This document shows positions 1-7,651 of a stretch of 14,262 nt of DNA, one piece after another (within the stretch, counting starts at the first letter, position 1; each line of letters starts with the position of its first letter). This DNA is from Pilatotrama ljubarskyi (taxonomy: Eukaryota; Basidiomycota; Agaricomycetes; Polyporales; Polyporaceae), in assembly GCA_022385805.1 (NCBI GenBank), contig MU277691.1, forward strand, positions 375,833 to 390,094. Reading direction: 5' to 3'. The position numbers were made by a program, and so were the translations under genes. The notes beneath the pieces were generated by a model. That model saw only the letters and a list, made by a program, of their open reading frames with translations. It had not been told where the DNA came from and searched no databases.

Positions 1-142
1 TTGCTAATAGCTTCGCGGAAGTCCTCCCCCGTGCGTACTCCGAACTCCGGAGTTTCTCAGCCCCGAACTCCGAGTCCTAGTCCGAACTCCGGCCTACTCA
101 GTTCCCAACTCTGGAGCTCCCTAGTCCGCACAGCCCTAACAT
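1..142 (+). repeat. 3' end of a gypsy-family LTR, + orientation
   Basis: This stretch is related to the end of the minus-strand gypsy LTR at 783-1410 but lies in the opposite orientation. Bases 1-43 match the reverse complement of about 851-893 almost perfectly, sharing the core CCTCCCCCGTGCGTACTCCG. Both copies end in a near-identical GCACAGYCCTAACA. The part between has diverged and carries a different number of CGGAGT-type words. The left part of this LTR lies outside the window. No TGG-type primer-binding site follows position 142, so it is more likely a solo or 3' LTR than a 5' LTR. The homology is seen directly; its status as solo or paired LTR is open. Confidence 0.7.
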
Positions 143-782
143 CGAGCCACTGTATACAATAGGTCCGGGTGCGGGCCGGCCTCCTTCCGTTCTGGGAAAA
201 TAGGCGCCCATTTGGCGTGGCTGGTGTGGCTGAGGTTGCCCCTCACTGTCTCGGGCATCTCGGGCATTCCGGGTACTGTCTTCTCTACGTCACTGGGCTG
301 GCCTGGGCACTTGAGTTCGGCAGTTCGGGCAGTCTCACCAGGCTACGTCACTCTCCCAGGCTGGGCTCTCCTTCTGGACATCTCCTACTGCTCCGGCAAC
401 TATTCCGGTGTCTTCCGCTCGTTCGCGTGGTTTGGGCGCTTAACGGGCGCTTATCTCGGCGTTGGTGTAAATATTCTTCGGGAGCATAATTTCTGCATAG
501 TTTCGGGGGTGTCTACTTAACTCTTCTGTTTGGCAGGGCTTGGCACGCAGCGGAAAGCCCGCTAGGCTCAACCTGTGGAGCACTTGGTAGAGGCACATGT
601 AGTGGTTGTGGGTAGAAAGCGACTTAGAGATCCGCTCCTACAGAGTGGTCTTATATACTACTGTACATGTGGCTGTGCTAGAACTATCTAGAATCTACCA
701 GCCACAAACTCTATTGTTCATGTGTCAGCACCTATGACTAAGTGCGCACAGTTGACTATGCTGCTATTACTAAGCACCTAGT
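143..782. other. Unassigned spacer between two LTRs
   Basis: No convincing gene is visible. The two overlapping + strand reading frames at 169-520 have no recognisable motif and look like chance frames in GC-rich DNA. The segment holds a weak tRNA-like stretch (541-590), a TATATA-like run near 651-657, and the sequence GTATACAATA at 152-161, which also occurs inside the gypsy LTR near 1196. It could be old flanking DNA, or internal sequence of the element whose LTR ends at 142. The five bases CTAGT at 778-782 next to the gypsy LTR are the presumed left target-site copy. Confidence 0.4.
541..590 (+). other. Weak tRNA-like (initiator-Met-like) sequence
   Basis: The order TGGC..GCAGCGGAA, then GCTAGGCTCA, then ACCT..GGAG follows the D-arm, anticodon-arm and variable region of a eukaryotic initiator tRNA-Met, with small indels (the anticodon loop lacks two bases). 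No pairing acceptor stem and no good B box follow, so it is not a functional tRNA. It may be a tRNA-derived SINE head, a tRNA pseudogene or chance similarity. Confidence 0.25.
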
Positions 783-1410
783 TGTTAGGACTGTGCAGAC
801 TTCGGAACTCCGGAGTTCGGAGTACGAGATCGGAGTTGGTCTGGAGATCGGAGTACGCACGGGGGAGGACTTCTGCGAAGCTATTGGCAACGCACGGATA
901 TACAACAGTTGTCCTCAATTTAGGATAGGAGTTGATTCGGGGATGGGCTTGGAGTTAATACTGGACTTCGGAGTACGGAGTGCGAACAAGATCTTCGGAA
1001 GGGAGGATTGGGAGGAACAGAGACGAGACGGGACAGAAGATCAAGTCAGATCGGACTTGACGGGGTACGATCGGACCTGAGGCAGAGATCGGACAAGGAG
1101 GATGGAGTAGACAGATGAGTTGGTATATGAGATATCCAAACTGAGTATCTACTACATTCCGGAGCAGTATAAATAGAAATAGGGCTTATTGTTTCCGTAT
1201 ACAATAAGGAGTACGGAATAGGAAGGAGTAAGTGCGGAGTACGAAAGTAAGGTGTAAAGACAATAGACCTATTGTTGAGAGAACAAACATGAGGCGATGG
1301 TGCAATAGTAACGTGATCAAGATGGGCAGAGTACGGAGTACATGAGCGGAGTACGGCGGAGTATGGCGGAGTACGGGTGCGGACTTCGAGCTTGGGCCCG
1401 GTATGTAACA
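783..1410 (-). repeat. 3' LTR of the Ty3/gypsy chromovirus
   Basis: Read on the minus strand, this 628-bp LTR starts TGTTACATACC and ends GTCCTAACA, giving 5-bp terminal inverted repeats TGTTA/TAACA with the standard TG...CA ends. It is preceded on the minus strand by a polypurine tract and bordered on its far side by CTAGT. Near its start lie three tandem 10-bp units (GCGGAGTAYG, 1346-1375). TATAAATAG occurs on the + strand at 1168-1176; its complement on the minus strand is less TATA-like, so the promoter direction is unclear. The partner 5' LTR is not in the window, so the boundaries rest on motifs and on the related LTR end at 1-142. Confidence 0.8.
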
Positions 1411-1425
1411 GTGCCCTCCCTCTAA
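1411..1425 (-). other. Gypsy polypurine tract
   Basis: On the minus strand TTAGAGGGAGGGCAC directly abuts the TG of the 3' LTR. This is the expected place and composition for the plus-strand DNA primer of an LTR retrotransposon. It also shows that the antisense gene at 1631-2766 lies inside the element. Confidence 0.75.
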
Positions 1426-1541
1426 GCCCGAACCCTTGAGGGCCTATGAATAAGAACATACAGGGTCGGAATAGAAACATACCGGATAAGGAGTACGGAG
1501 TTGGAGTCAGGGTCAAGATCGAGATAGGGAAAATTTCAGCA

Positions 1542-1547
1542 TATAAA
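1542..1547 (+). promoter_or_regulatory. TATA box candidate for the antisense accessory gene
   Basis: TATAAA lies 89 bp upstream of the ATG at 1631 on the same strand, a normal spacing for a fungal TATA promoter with a short 5' UTR. It lies inside the gypsy element, between the 3' LTR and the gene, so the gene may have its own promoter independent of the LTR. Confidence 0.45.
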
Positions 1548-1630
1548 CCAAGCGCGGGAAGCGGGATTGGACTTTGCCTCTCTCGCCCCAACTACCACCA
1601 TCGACTCAGCCCCACACTCTCGTCGTCGCC

Positions 1631-2766
1631 ATGTCCACCACACCCTCGATGTCCGCCGCCGAGCAACTCCGCGCCAAGGAGGCAGAGCTGGAAGCGCTGA
1701 GGAGGAAGGCCGAGGAGGAGATCCACGCGGAGGAGGCGCGAAAGGCGGAGGAGAGGCGGAAGGCGGAGGAGGCGCGCAAGGCAGAGCAGGAGAAGAGGAA
1801 GGCGGAGAAGAAGGCGGAGGAGGCGAAGAAGAAGAAGACGGAAGGCCGCAGAGGCCAGCAAGAAGTGTAAGGCGGCGGTGGCGGAGGACGACTCAGAGGT
1901 GGGTCCCACCATCGAGGTACCACAGCCGGACGGAATACCAATACCGCCTCTCGTTTTCTACGTTCCCAGGTGCGTAGTGCGGAGTTCGGAGTACGGGGTT
2001 GGTGCTAACTTATTTGTTTAGGCAATCCTGCGACCGCTGCGTGCGGCTGAACCTGGAGTGTCGGTTTGGCGACGGCCCGTGGATCTCCTCCTGCGTGCCC
2101 TGCCAGAAGCGGCAGGCAAAGTGCAAGAACGCCAAGGGCATTGCGGACGTGGAGATCCAGGCCCGTCATAACCGGAAACAGGAGGAGCCGACGAGCCCCA
2201 CGCCCAAGCGGGCTAAGACATCTGCCACAACTGCTGGGGACGGTGACGAGGAGCCGACGCCGACCCCATCCGCGGTGAAGGGAAAGGGCAAGGAGGTCGC
2301 GGGACTGTCGTCCACAAAGGTAGCGGAGAAGACGGCGGAGAAGGATGTGGGGAAGGACGCGGAGGACGGAGCGGAGGAGGGTGCAGAGAACGCAGGGGAT
2401 GACCTTCGGGTCTTTCTGGCCCGCGATGGGCGGAGTTGGTCCGTGGATCCGGCGGAGCTCTCCGACCGAGAGCTCCTGGACCACCTCCTCGTCAAAGGAC
2501 AGAAGATGCGGAGAGCTATCGTGCAGCTCTACCGCTTCCTCGACGAGGAGGTCGAACTCCGCAAGGAGTTGCTCACGGAGGACCTGCGCCTGATTAAGGG
2601 CGCGGTCACCAAGGCCGTCGACACCGCGCTCAAACGGTGGACGGACTCCGAAGTCCGCCGCGTAGTCCGCGAGGAGGTCCAAAAGGCCTTCGCGGAGCAT
2701 TTGACGGAGGAAGGCGAGGAGGGTGAAGGCGAGGATGCGGAGGGAGAGGCGGACGAGGCGGAGTAG
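1631..2766 (+). pseudogene. Antisense accessory gene of the gypsy element: coiled-coil, Zn2Cys6-type protein (two exons, frameshifted)
   Basis: The ATG at 1631 sits in a good context (CGCCATGT). Exon 1 (1631-1969) encodes a Lys/Glu/Ala/Arg-rich heptad-like coiled coil. Exon 2 (2022-2766) opens with six cysteines spaced CX2CX6CX10CX2CX6C, exactly the spacing of fungal Zn2Cys6 clusters. Next come a basic stretch (TPKRAK), an acidic low-complexity linker, a helical part with many Arg/Glu, and an acidic tail. The frame entering the intron differs from the ATG frame by one base. Without a correction the ATG frame stops at 1868-1870, so this copy seems to carry about one extra base near 1840-1860, though unrecognised splicing could do the same. 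DNA binding is inferred from the cysteine pattern only. The gene is convergent with pol (90 bp between stops) and lies inside the retroelement. It may be a captured host gene or a long-standing antisense ORF. Confidence 0.65.
1970..2021 (+). other. Intron of the accessory gene
   Basis: This 52-nt segment starts GTGCGT and ends TTTAG, with a classical CTAAC branch sequence at 2005-2009, 12 nt before the acceptor. Removing it joins the proline-rich end of exon 1 to the cysteine cluster without a stop, through a split Arg codon (AG/G). Length and signals fit short basidiomycete introns. It also contains the CGGAGTTCGGAGTACGG word typical of this element. Confidence 0.75.
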
Positions 2767-2856
2767 GTGGACATCGGACAACAGACAACAGACTACGGTA
2801 CTTAATGTAGTCCAAATAACAGATGTTCTTGACTGCAAATTGAGTGTGCGCGTGCG

Positions 2857-4155
2857 TCAAGATAGCTTCTCAAGAGGCCTGGGCTTGGAGGGGTACACGG
2901 CGTGGAAGTCCGCCACCAGCTCCTGAGCATGACCGAATTCTGTCGCGAGGATCCAGGAGGTTTCCTCGTTGGTGCCTTCATAGCCAGCCCAGTGGACTAG
3001 GTAGAGGAGTTGGCAACTCCACCTCCGGCGGTCGATCTTGGAGTCGAGTATCTCCGCGATCTCGTACTCCGGTTCGCCGTCAACGAGCACCGGAGGAGGC
3101 AGAGGTTGGACACGTCTGGGGATGGTGTCCGGAGTTGCTGGTTCTAGCTGGGATACGTGGAAAACGGGGTGTACTGCGCGCATGGACTCCGGAAGTCGGA
3201 GTGTAAAGGAATGAGTTCTGGCCTGTGCGATGATGGGGAAAGGGCCAAGGAACTTCTCGGAGAGCTTCTTTGAAGGCCACGTAGTGCGGATATGCTCTGC
3301 GTGGACATAAACCTGATCTCCGACCTTGAAGTCCGGCGCCGGAAGATGGTGCTTGTCCGCCTGGATCTGGTACCAGGCTTGGGCATTGGCAATCTGTTGG
3401 CGGAGTACGGAGTGAAGCTCATCGAGATCAACCGCGAACCCGCGGGCGCGCGCAGAGGTGAGGTCCCGCTCAGGATGGACGGAGATCGCGGGGTTGTAGC
3501 CCTTGTTTGCGAAGAAGAGCGATATGCCGGTAGTCGCATTGGGCACGTTGTTGTACGCGAACTCCGCGAGGGGTAGGAGTTGGGACCAGTTGTCCTGCTG
3601 ATAGTTGGAGTAGACTCGGAGGTACTGCTCCAGAGTCTGATTGACCCGCTCGGTCTGACCGTCACCTTCGGGGTGGTAACTGGAGGTGAAGTGAAGGTGC
3701 ATGTCGAGGGCCTTTCCGAGGGAGCGGAAGAAGTGAGAGACGAACTCCGAACTCCGATCGGAGGTGATGTGAGAGGAAACTCCGTGCTTGGAGAAGACAT
3801 GGAGGACAAACAAGTCCGCCAACTCCAAGGCGGTCAAGGTGTCGTGGGTAGGAATGAAGATGGCCTGTTTTGTGAGGCGGTCCACAATGACCAGGATAGC
3901 GGTGTAGCCAGCGAAGTTGGGGAGTTGTTCGATGAGGTCCATGGAGATGGAGTTCCAGGGCCTTTCGGGAATCGGGAGTTGTTTCAGCGTGCCGTAGGGA
4001 AGATGGCGGGGGGACTTAGAACGAGCGCAGGTGGTGGAGGACTTGCAGTAATCCCGGACGAAGATCTGAAGTCCGGGCCAGGAGTATTCTCGGAGTACGA
4101 GGGCCTGCGTCTTGTTCTGTCCCCAGTGACCAGCCGTCGGGTGGTCGTGGTTAGC
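2857..4155 (-). pseudogene. Gypsy pol, integrase and chromodomain segment
   Basis: This is the C-terminal part of the polyprotein. It starts after an in-frame TAG at 4156-4158 (probably a former CAG). The zinc-binding region reads NHDHPTAGHWGQNKT then KSSTTC, where the usual CX2C has become SX2C, so one zinc ligand looks lost. The catalytic core keeps D (SISMD), D (TSDRSSEF, usually SDRGSEF) and E (GQTERVNQ). The second Asp and the Glu are 35 residues apart (D62 and E98 counting from the Met at 3942). A GPY/F module (KFLGPFPII) follows near residue 232. A chromodomain (YEIAEILD...LYLVHWAGY...ETSW) spans about residues 293-345 and is the part expected to bind modified histones and steer integration. 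The natural stop is TGA at 2857-2859. The Met at 3942 is internal, not a true start. Confidence 0.93.
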
Positions 4156-5026
4156 CTAGAGTACGCGGAGACGGAGGTCGTCGGAGTTGGGTACGTAGAT
4201 GCGACCGTTGAGCCGGAGTAGTCCATCTTCGTCCCGGGTCCACTTCGGGTTACCCTCAGCGGCGAGTCGAAGAGCTGCAGAGAGCTCCTGGTTGGGGGTC
4301 GTGGTAGATTGAGCGGACTTGATGTCTGAGCGGAGTTGATCAGAGTCTAGGATGAAGGAGGCGCGGAGCACCGGGTCTCGGAGTACAGTCGCGCGGAGAG
4401 AGGTCGCAAGCTGTTCCTGGGTGAAGACCGGTCGGAAATTATGTGGGTTGACTGCGGAGTAGTCACTGCCCCCCTCTTTTGGGTAGACGTCCCAACGTCT
4501 AGTGAGCGCGTTGGGTTTTGCACCTAGTTTTCCCGGGCGGAAGCAGACTACGAGATTGAACTGGGAGAGGAACTCCAACCAGCGGGCTTGCCTACGGGTG
4601 AGGAGCTTTGTAGTGGCGAAGTACTCCAGGTTTGTGTGGTCCGTGACAACTTCGATCGGAGTTGCAGAACCTTCCAGGTAGTGCCACCAGGTCTTGAAAC
4701 ATTCGAAGATCGCGAGGAGTTCCTTGTCGTGGGTGTCGTAGTTCAACTCCGCGTCGGTCAAGGTACGGGAGTGGAAGGCAATGGGGGGGGAGTTCGCTGG
4801 AGTTGGTGGTGAGGAATAAAATTCCGGCGATAGCGTAGTCTGAGGCGTCGGTCTCAATGGTTAGAGGGCGGTCCGGCTCCCAATGGTGCAAGACCGGAGC
4901 TGTAGTGAACGCCTTCTTGAGAGTGTTGAAGGCCTTGCGGCAGTCCTCGGAGAAGTTCCAAGGAACGGACTTGCGCATGAGGCGGGTAAGGGGTAGTACA
5001 ATCTCGGAGTAGTTGGGTATGAACCG
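4156..5026 (-). pseudogene. Gypsy pol, RT connection and RNase H segment
   Basis: After the stop at 5027-5029 the reading frame resumes with RFIPNYSEI and the connection domain (WNFSEDCRKAFNTLKKA). RNase H follows with its acidic residues visible: [18 protein letters not shown] and VVTDHTNL. In the middle a run of eight C on the minus strand (4783-4790) puts the two halves in different frames. Seven C would keep one frame through the conserved PIAFHSRTL motif, so a one-base homopolymer gain is the simplest explanation. The segment ends in the linker before the integrase zinc region. RNase H would remove the RNA strand during cDNA synthesis, but this copy cannot make an intact enzyme. Confidence 0.92.
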
Positions 5027-6178
5027 TCAATAGAAGTTCGCGAATCCTAAGAAGGATTGTACGTCGCGGACTTTGCGGGGTTTGGGCCAATCGAGGATCA
5101 CCTTGACCTTGGATTCGGACATGGTAAGTCCGTCAGGGGAGAGGATGTATCCGAGGTATTCGACGGAGTTGGCGTGGAACTCGCACTTGTCCACGCGGGC
5201 AAACAGCTTGTTCTTCCGCAGGCGGCGGAGTACCTCTTTGACGTGCTCCCGATGTTGCTCGGGGTTGTCGGAGTAGATCAGGATGTCATCGAGGTAGACC
5301 ACGACGCAGACATCGAGTAAGTCCGCGAAGATGTCATTGATGAATCGCTGGAAAGCGGCAGGGGCATTTGATAGTCCGAAGGGCATTACGAGCCATTCGA
5401 AAGACCCATAGGGAGTCCGAAAAGTGGTCTTCCACTCGTCTCCAGGAGCGATGCGGACTAGGTTGTACGCATGGCGGAGGTCGATCTTGGTGTAGATACG
5501 AGCCTTCCGCGGAGTATCCAACAAGTCCGAGACGAGGGGAAGCGGATAGTGGTCCTTCCGGGTGATCTTATTCAGACCCCGGTAGTCCATGCAGAGTCGC
5601 AGAGATCCATCCTTCTTTATGACAAAGAGGACCGGAGCTCCGCAGAGGGAATTTGACGGACGAATGAACCCCAATCGGAGGTTCTCGTCGATGTACTCGC
5701 GGAGGGTGTCAAGCTCCAGCTTGGAGAGGGAATAGATAGGTCTGAGCGGCGGAGTTGCCCCTGATTCGAGCTCGATCTTGAGGTCGTAAGGGCGGTGCTC
5801 TGGTAGCTCGTCCGCTTTGGATTTGCTGAAGATGTCCGCGAACTCATGGTACTCCGCCGGAACTCCTGTGAGGTCCGGGGAAGAGTCCGATACGGACGTA
5901 CTCCGTGCATTGACGAAGTCCGAAGCGGCCAGATTGAGAGTAAAACTCTCGGAACCGGGGAGCTTACACGCGCACGCGAACACGACGGCGTTGATGAGCG
6001 ACACCTGGAGTTCAGAGGGCGGAGAAGTCGGGGTCGGAGGGTCCGGACGACGCTCAACCGGAGTTGGCGGAGTAACCGGAGCTGGATCGGATACGGGACG
6101 TGTCGCGGGTGCGGCTCGGAATTGGATGCTGCGCTTCTTGCAGTCAATCAGCGGATTGTAGGTGGAGAGCCAGCTGTA
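5027..6178 (-). pseudogene. Gypsy pol, reverse transcriptase segment
   Basis: This is a Ty3-type reverse transcriptase. Visible motifs are [29 protein letters not shown] (first catalytic Asp), [31 protein letters not shown] (the YLDD box) and [10 protein letters not shown] in the thumb. The conserved FLGFANFY is cut by TGA at 5027-5029, where relatives have Arg, so CGA to TGA is likely. Upstream the frame runs through a Pro/Thr-rich linker from the protease. The segment starts just after the TGA at 6179-6181. Apart from its flanking stops this stretch is open throughout. Confidence 0.94.
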
Positions 6179-6562
6179 TCACAAGACTGCGGACACGGAC
6201 TTGTCGAGCGGAGTGACATAGAAATCTATATCAATGACTTCACCGGACGGAAAATGAATTGGCAGAGTGGTAATCCGGGTAATGACATGGTTTGAAGTAC
6301 CATCAAACAGGGATAACCGGAGCGGAGATACTGGTTGAGTAGGAACTCCGTGCTTCTCCGCGAACTGGGAGTCCACGAAGCAGTGCGAAGATCCCGAGTC
6401 TATGAGGGTGCGGAACGGAGTTGGGATGGGATCGGAGTAGAGTTGGATTTGTAGGGATGAGGGATCGGAAAGAGCGGACACGTTGAGCCTTATGACCTCC
6501 GTACCAGAGGAGTCAACACGGTCCTCACGGAGTACGGAGTTCGGAGGACCGCGGACTAGTTT
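6179..6562 (-). pseudogene. Gypsy pol, retropepsin-like protease segment
   Basis: The pol frame enters here by -1 frameshifting from gag. The aspartic protease is recognised by TLIDSGSSHCFVD (active-site DSG), followed by beta-rich sequence ending SAVL. The next codon is TGA (6179-6181), followed by [13 protein letters not shown]. In related elements this reads LGYxWLxxxNPxIDW, so GGA to TGA and TGG to TGC changes are likely. The enzyme would cut Gag and Pol precursors into mature proteins. Confidence 0.88.
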
Positions 6563-6565
6563 TTT
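6497..6565 (-). promoter_or_regulatory. -1 programmed ribosomal frameshift signal at the gag-pol junction
   Basis: In the gag frame the minus strand reads A AAA AAC (6565-6559) followed at once by the gag stop TAG (6558-6556). The pol frame is -1 to gag and open across this point. After a 7-nt spacer comes a perfect 8-bp stem CGGTCCTC/GAGGACCG (6551-6544 with 6526-6519), extendable by G-U and C-G pairs. Its 17-nt loop contains CTCCGTAC (6539-6532), which is complementary to GTACGGAG downstream (6504-6497), giving an H-type pseudoknot. A AAA AAC is a known retroviral slippery heptamer. Confidence 0.8.
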
Positions 6566-7632
6566 GGCTCCTGGGCAGCCTCAGCCGGAGCTGCTGCCGG
6601 AGTAGGGGCCAGGGCTGGAGCAGCCTGAGCGGCTCGGGCCTTGGATGCGGAGGAGGTTCTCTTTGGGCAGGCGTTGACAGAGTGTCCAGCGACGCCACAG
6701 AACAGGCATAGATTGTTGGCGTAGCGCCGCTGCCTTTCTTCCGGAGTTAGCTTCCCATCCTTACCCAGCTTGTCGGAGTACGGCTTCGCCGGGGTTTTGC
6801 CAGGGGTCTTGGGCACAGACCCGCCAGGGGCGGACTTCGGTGGAGTAGCTGGATTTTGCGCCGGGGGTGTAGACCGCTGTCCGGACTTAGACGGAGTACC
6901 GGACTTGTGGTTGGAGGACGCCTTGTGAGTGGTCTTCGAGGGCCCAGACTCACGAGCCTGCTCGGCCTTCCGCTCCTAGTAGCGGTTGTCGATCGACTGC
7001 GCGAGATCTCGGAGTTCCACCAATGTGGCGGGTTTACCGACCTCGGAGATGCGGTCTTTGAGGCGGTTCGGAAGTCCGTCGTAGAAGCGATAGCGGAGCA
7101 GGGCATTGCCCCAGCGGACTAGGGTCGCGAGGCGAGTGAACTGCGTAATGTACTTAGCAATCCGTTGATTCTCGCCCATGCGGAGGTTCATGAGCTCGTG
7201 CTCCGCAGCTCCGGACGCATCATAGGGTCCGAAGTTGACGCAGAGTTCCTCCTGGAAGGCTTCATAGGAGGACATGAAGAGCAGCGGGTTAATCATCGCG
7301 CCTTCGAGGAGGTATGGCTCGAACCACTGAAGAGCTGTCCCCTTGAGGAAGGAGATGGTGTAGGTAACCTTCTTCTGATCGGAGTCGAAGGTCCGAGGAC
7401 GGGCTTTGAAGACCAACTCCAGCTGCGCAAAGAACAGTCAGAGTTTCTTGGGATCGGACCCGTCGAATTGGTCCAGCTCACGGACATTGTTCCGCTCACT
7501 CGCTCCGGAGGTAGGAGGAACTATGGTCTGCTGGAGAGTCCGAGCGAACATAGTGATTGCGGAGGTGAGCTGGGGATGGAGGTCCGCCTCCGGAGTTGGG
7601 TGAGTTGGCTCCGGAGCTGCCGGAGTTGTCAT
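6556..7632 (-). pseudogene. gag: Gypsy gag (capsid and nucleocapsid) with two internal stops
   Basis: The start ATG at 7632-7630 is the first in frame after the copia insertion and opens MTTPAAPEPTHPTPEA. The capsid region shows ELDQFDGSDPKKL, then FKARPRTF, FLKGTALQWFEPYL and YITQFTRLATLVRW, typical of the Retrotrans_gag family. The nucleocapsid has a CCHC knuckle, [14 protein letters not shown] (CX2CX4HX4C), near the C-terminus. The full length would be about 358 residues, normal for a gypsy Gag. The frame is cut by TGA at 7438-7440 (relatives have Arg) and TAG at 6976-6978 (relatives have Trp, NRYWERK). The natural stop TAG at 6556-6558 is part of the frameshift signal. Confidence 0.9.
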
Positions 7633-7651
7633 CGGAGGAGGAGGAGGGTAA

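Larger units (their letters stand above)
783..7651 (-). mobile_element. Ty3/gypsy chromovirus LTR retrotransposon, 5' part displaced by a copia insertion
   Basis: In minus-strand order the element shows gag (Retrotrans_gag-like region and CCHC knuckle), a -1 frameshift signal, aspartic protease, reverse transcriptase, RNase H, HHCC/DDE integrase with GPF module, chromodomain, an antisense accessory gene, a polypurine tract and the 3' LTR. The domain order and the C-terminal chromodomain define a chromovirus. The copia element at 7652 has separated the gag start from its 5' UTR and 5' LTR, which should reappear to the right of the window. Disabling lesions seen in reading order are stops at 7438-7440, 6976-6978, 6179-6181 and 5027-5029, an extra C in the C8 tract at 4783-4790, and a stop at 4156-4158. 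The copy cannot encode its own proteins. Confidence 0.92.

Noticed and set aside
169..520. Two overlapping + strand frames of about 100 codons in the left spacer
   Set aside because: Overlapping in different frames, no motif, no promoter or intron signals.
1046..1591. Minus-strand frame of about 181 codons
   Set aside because: It runs from inside the gypsy LTR across the polypurine tract; composition is low-complexity Ser/Pro/Thr and no domain is visible.
3292..4221. Two long + strand reading frames (about 94 and 213 codons)
   Set aside because: They lie antisense to clearly conserved integrase and chromodomain coding sequence and have no recognisable motif; open only because of GC-rich codon use on the other strand.
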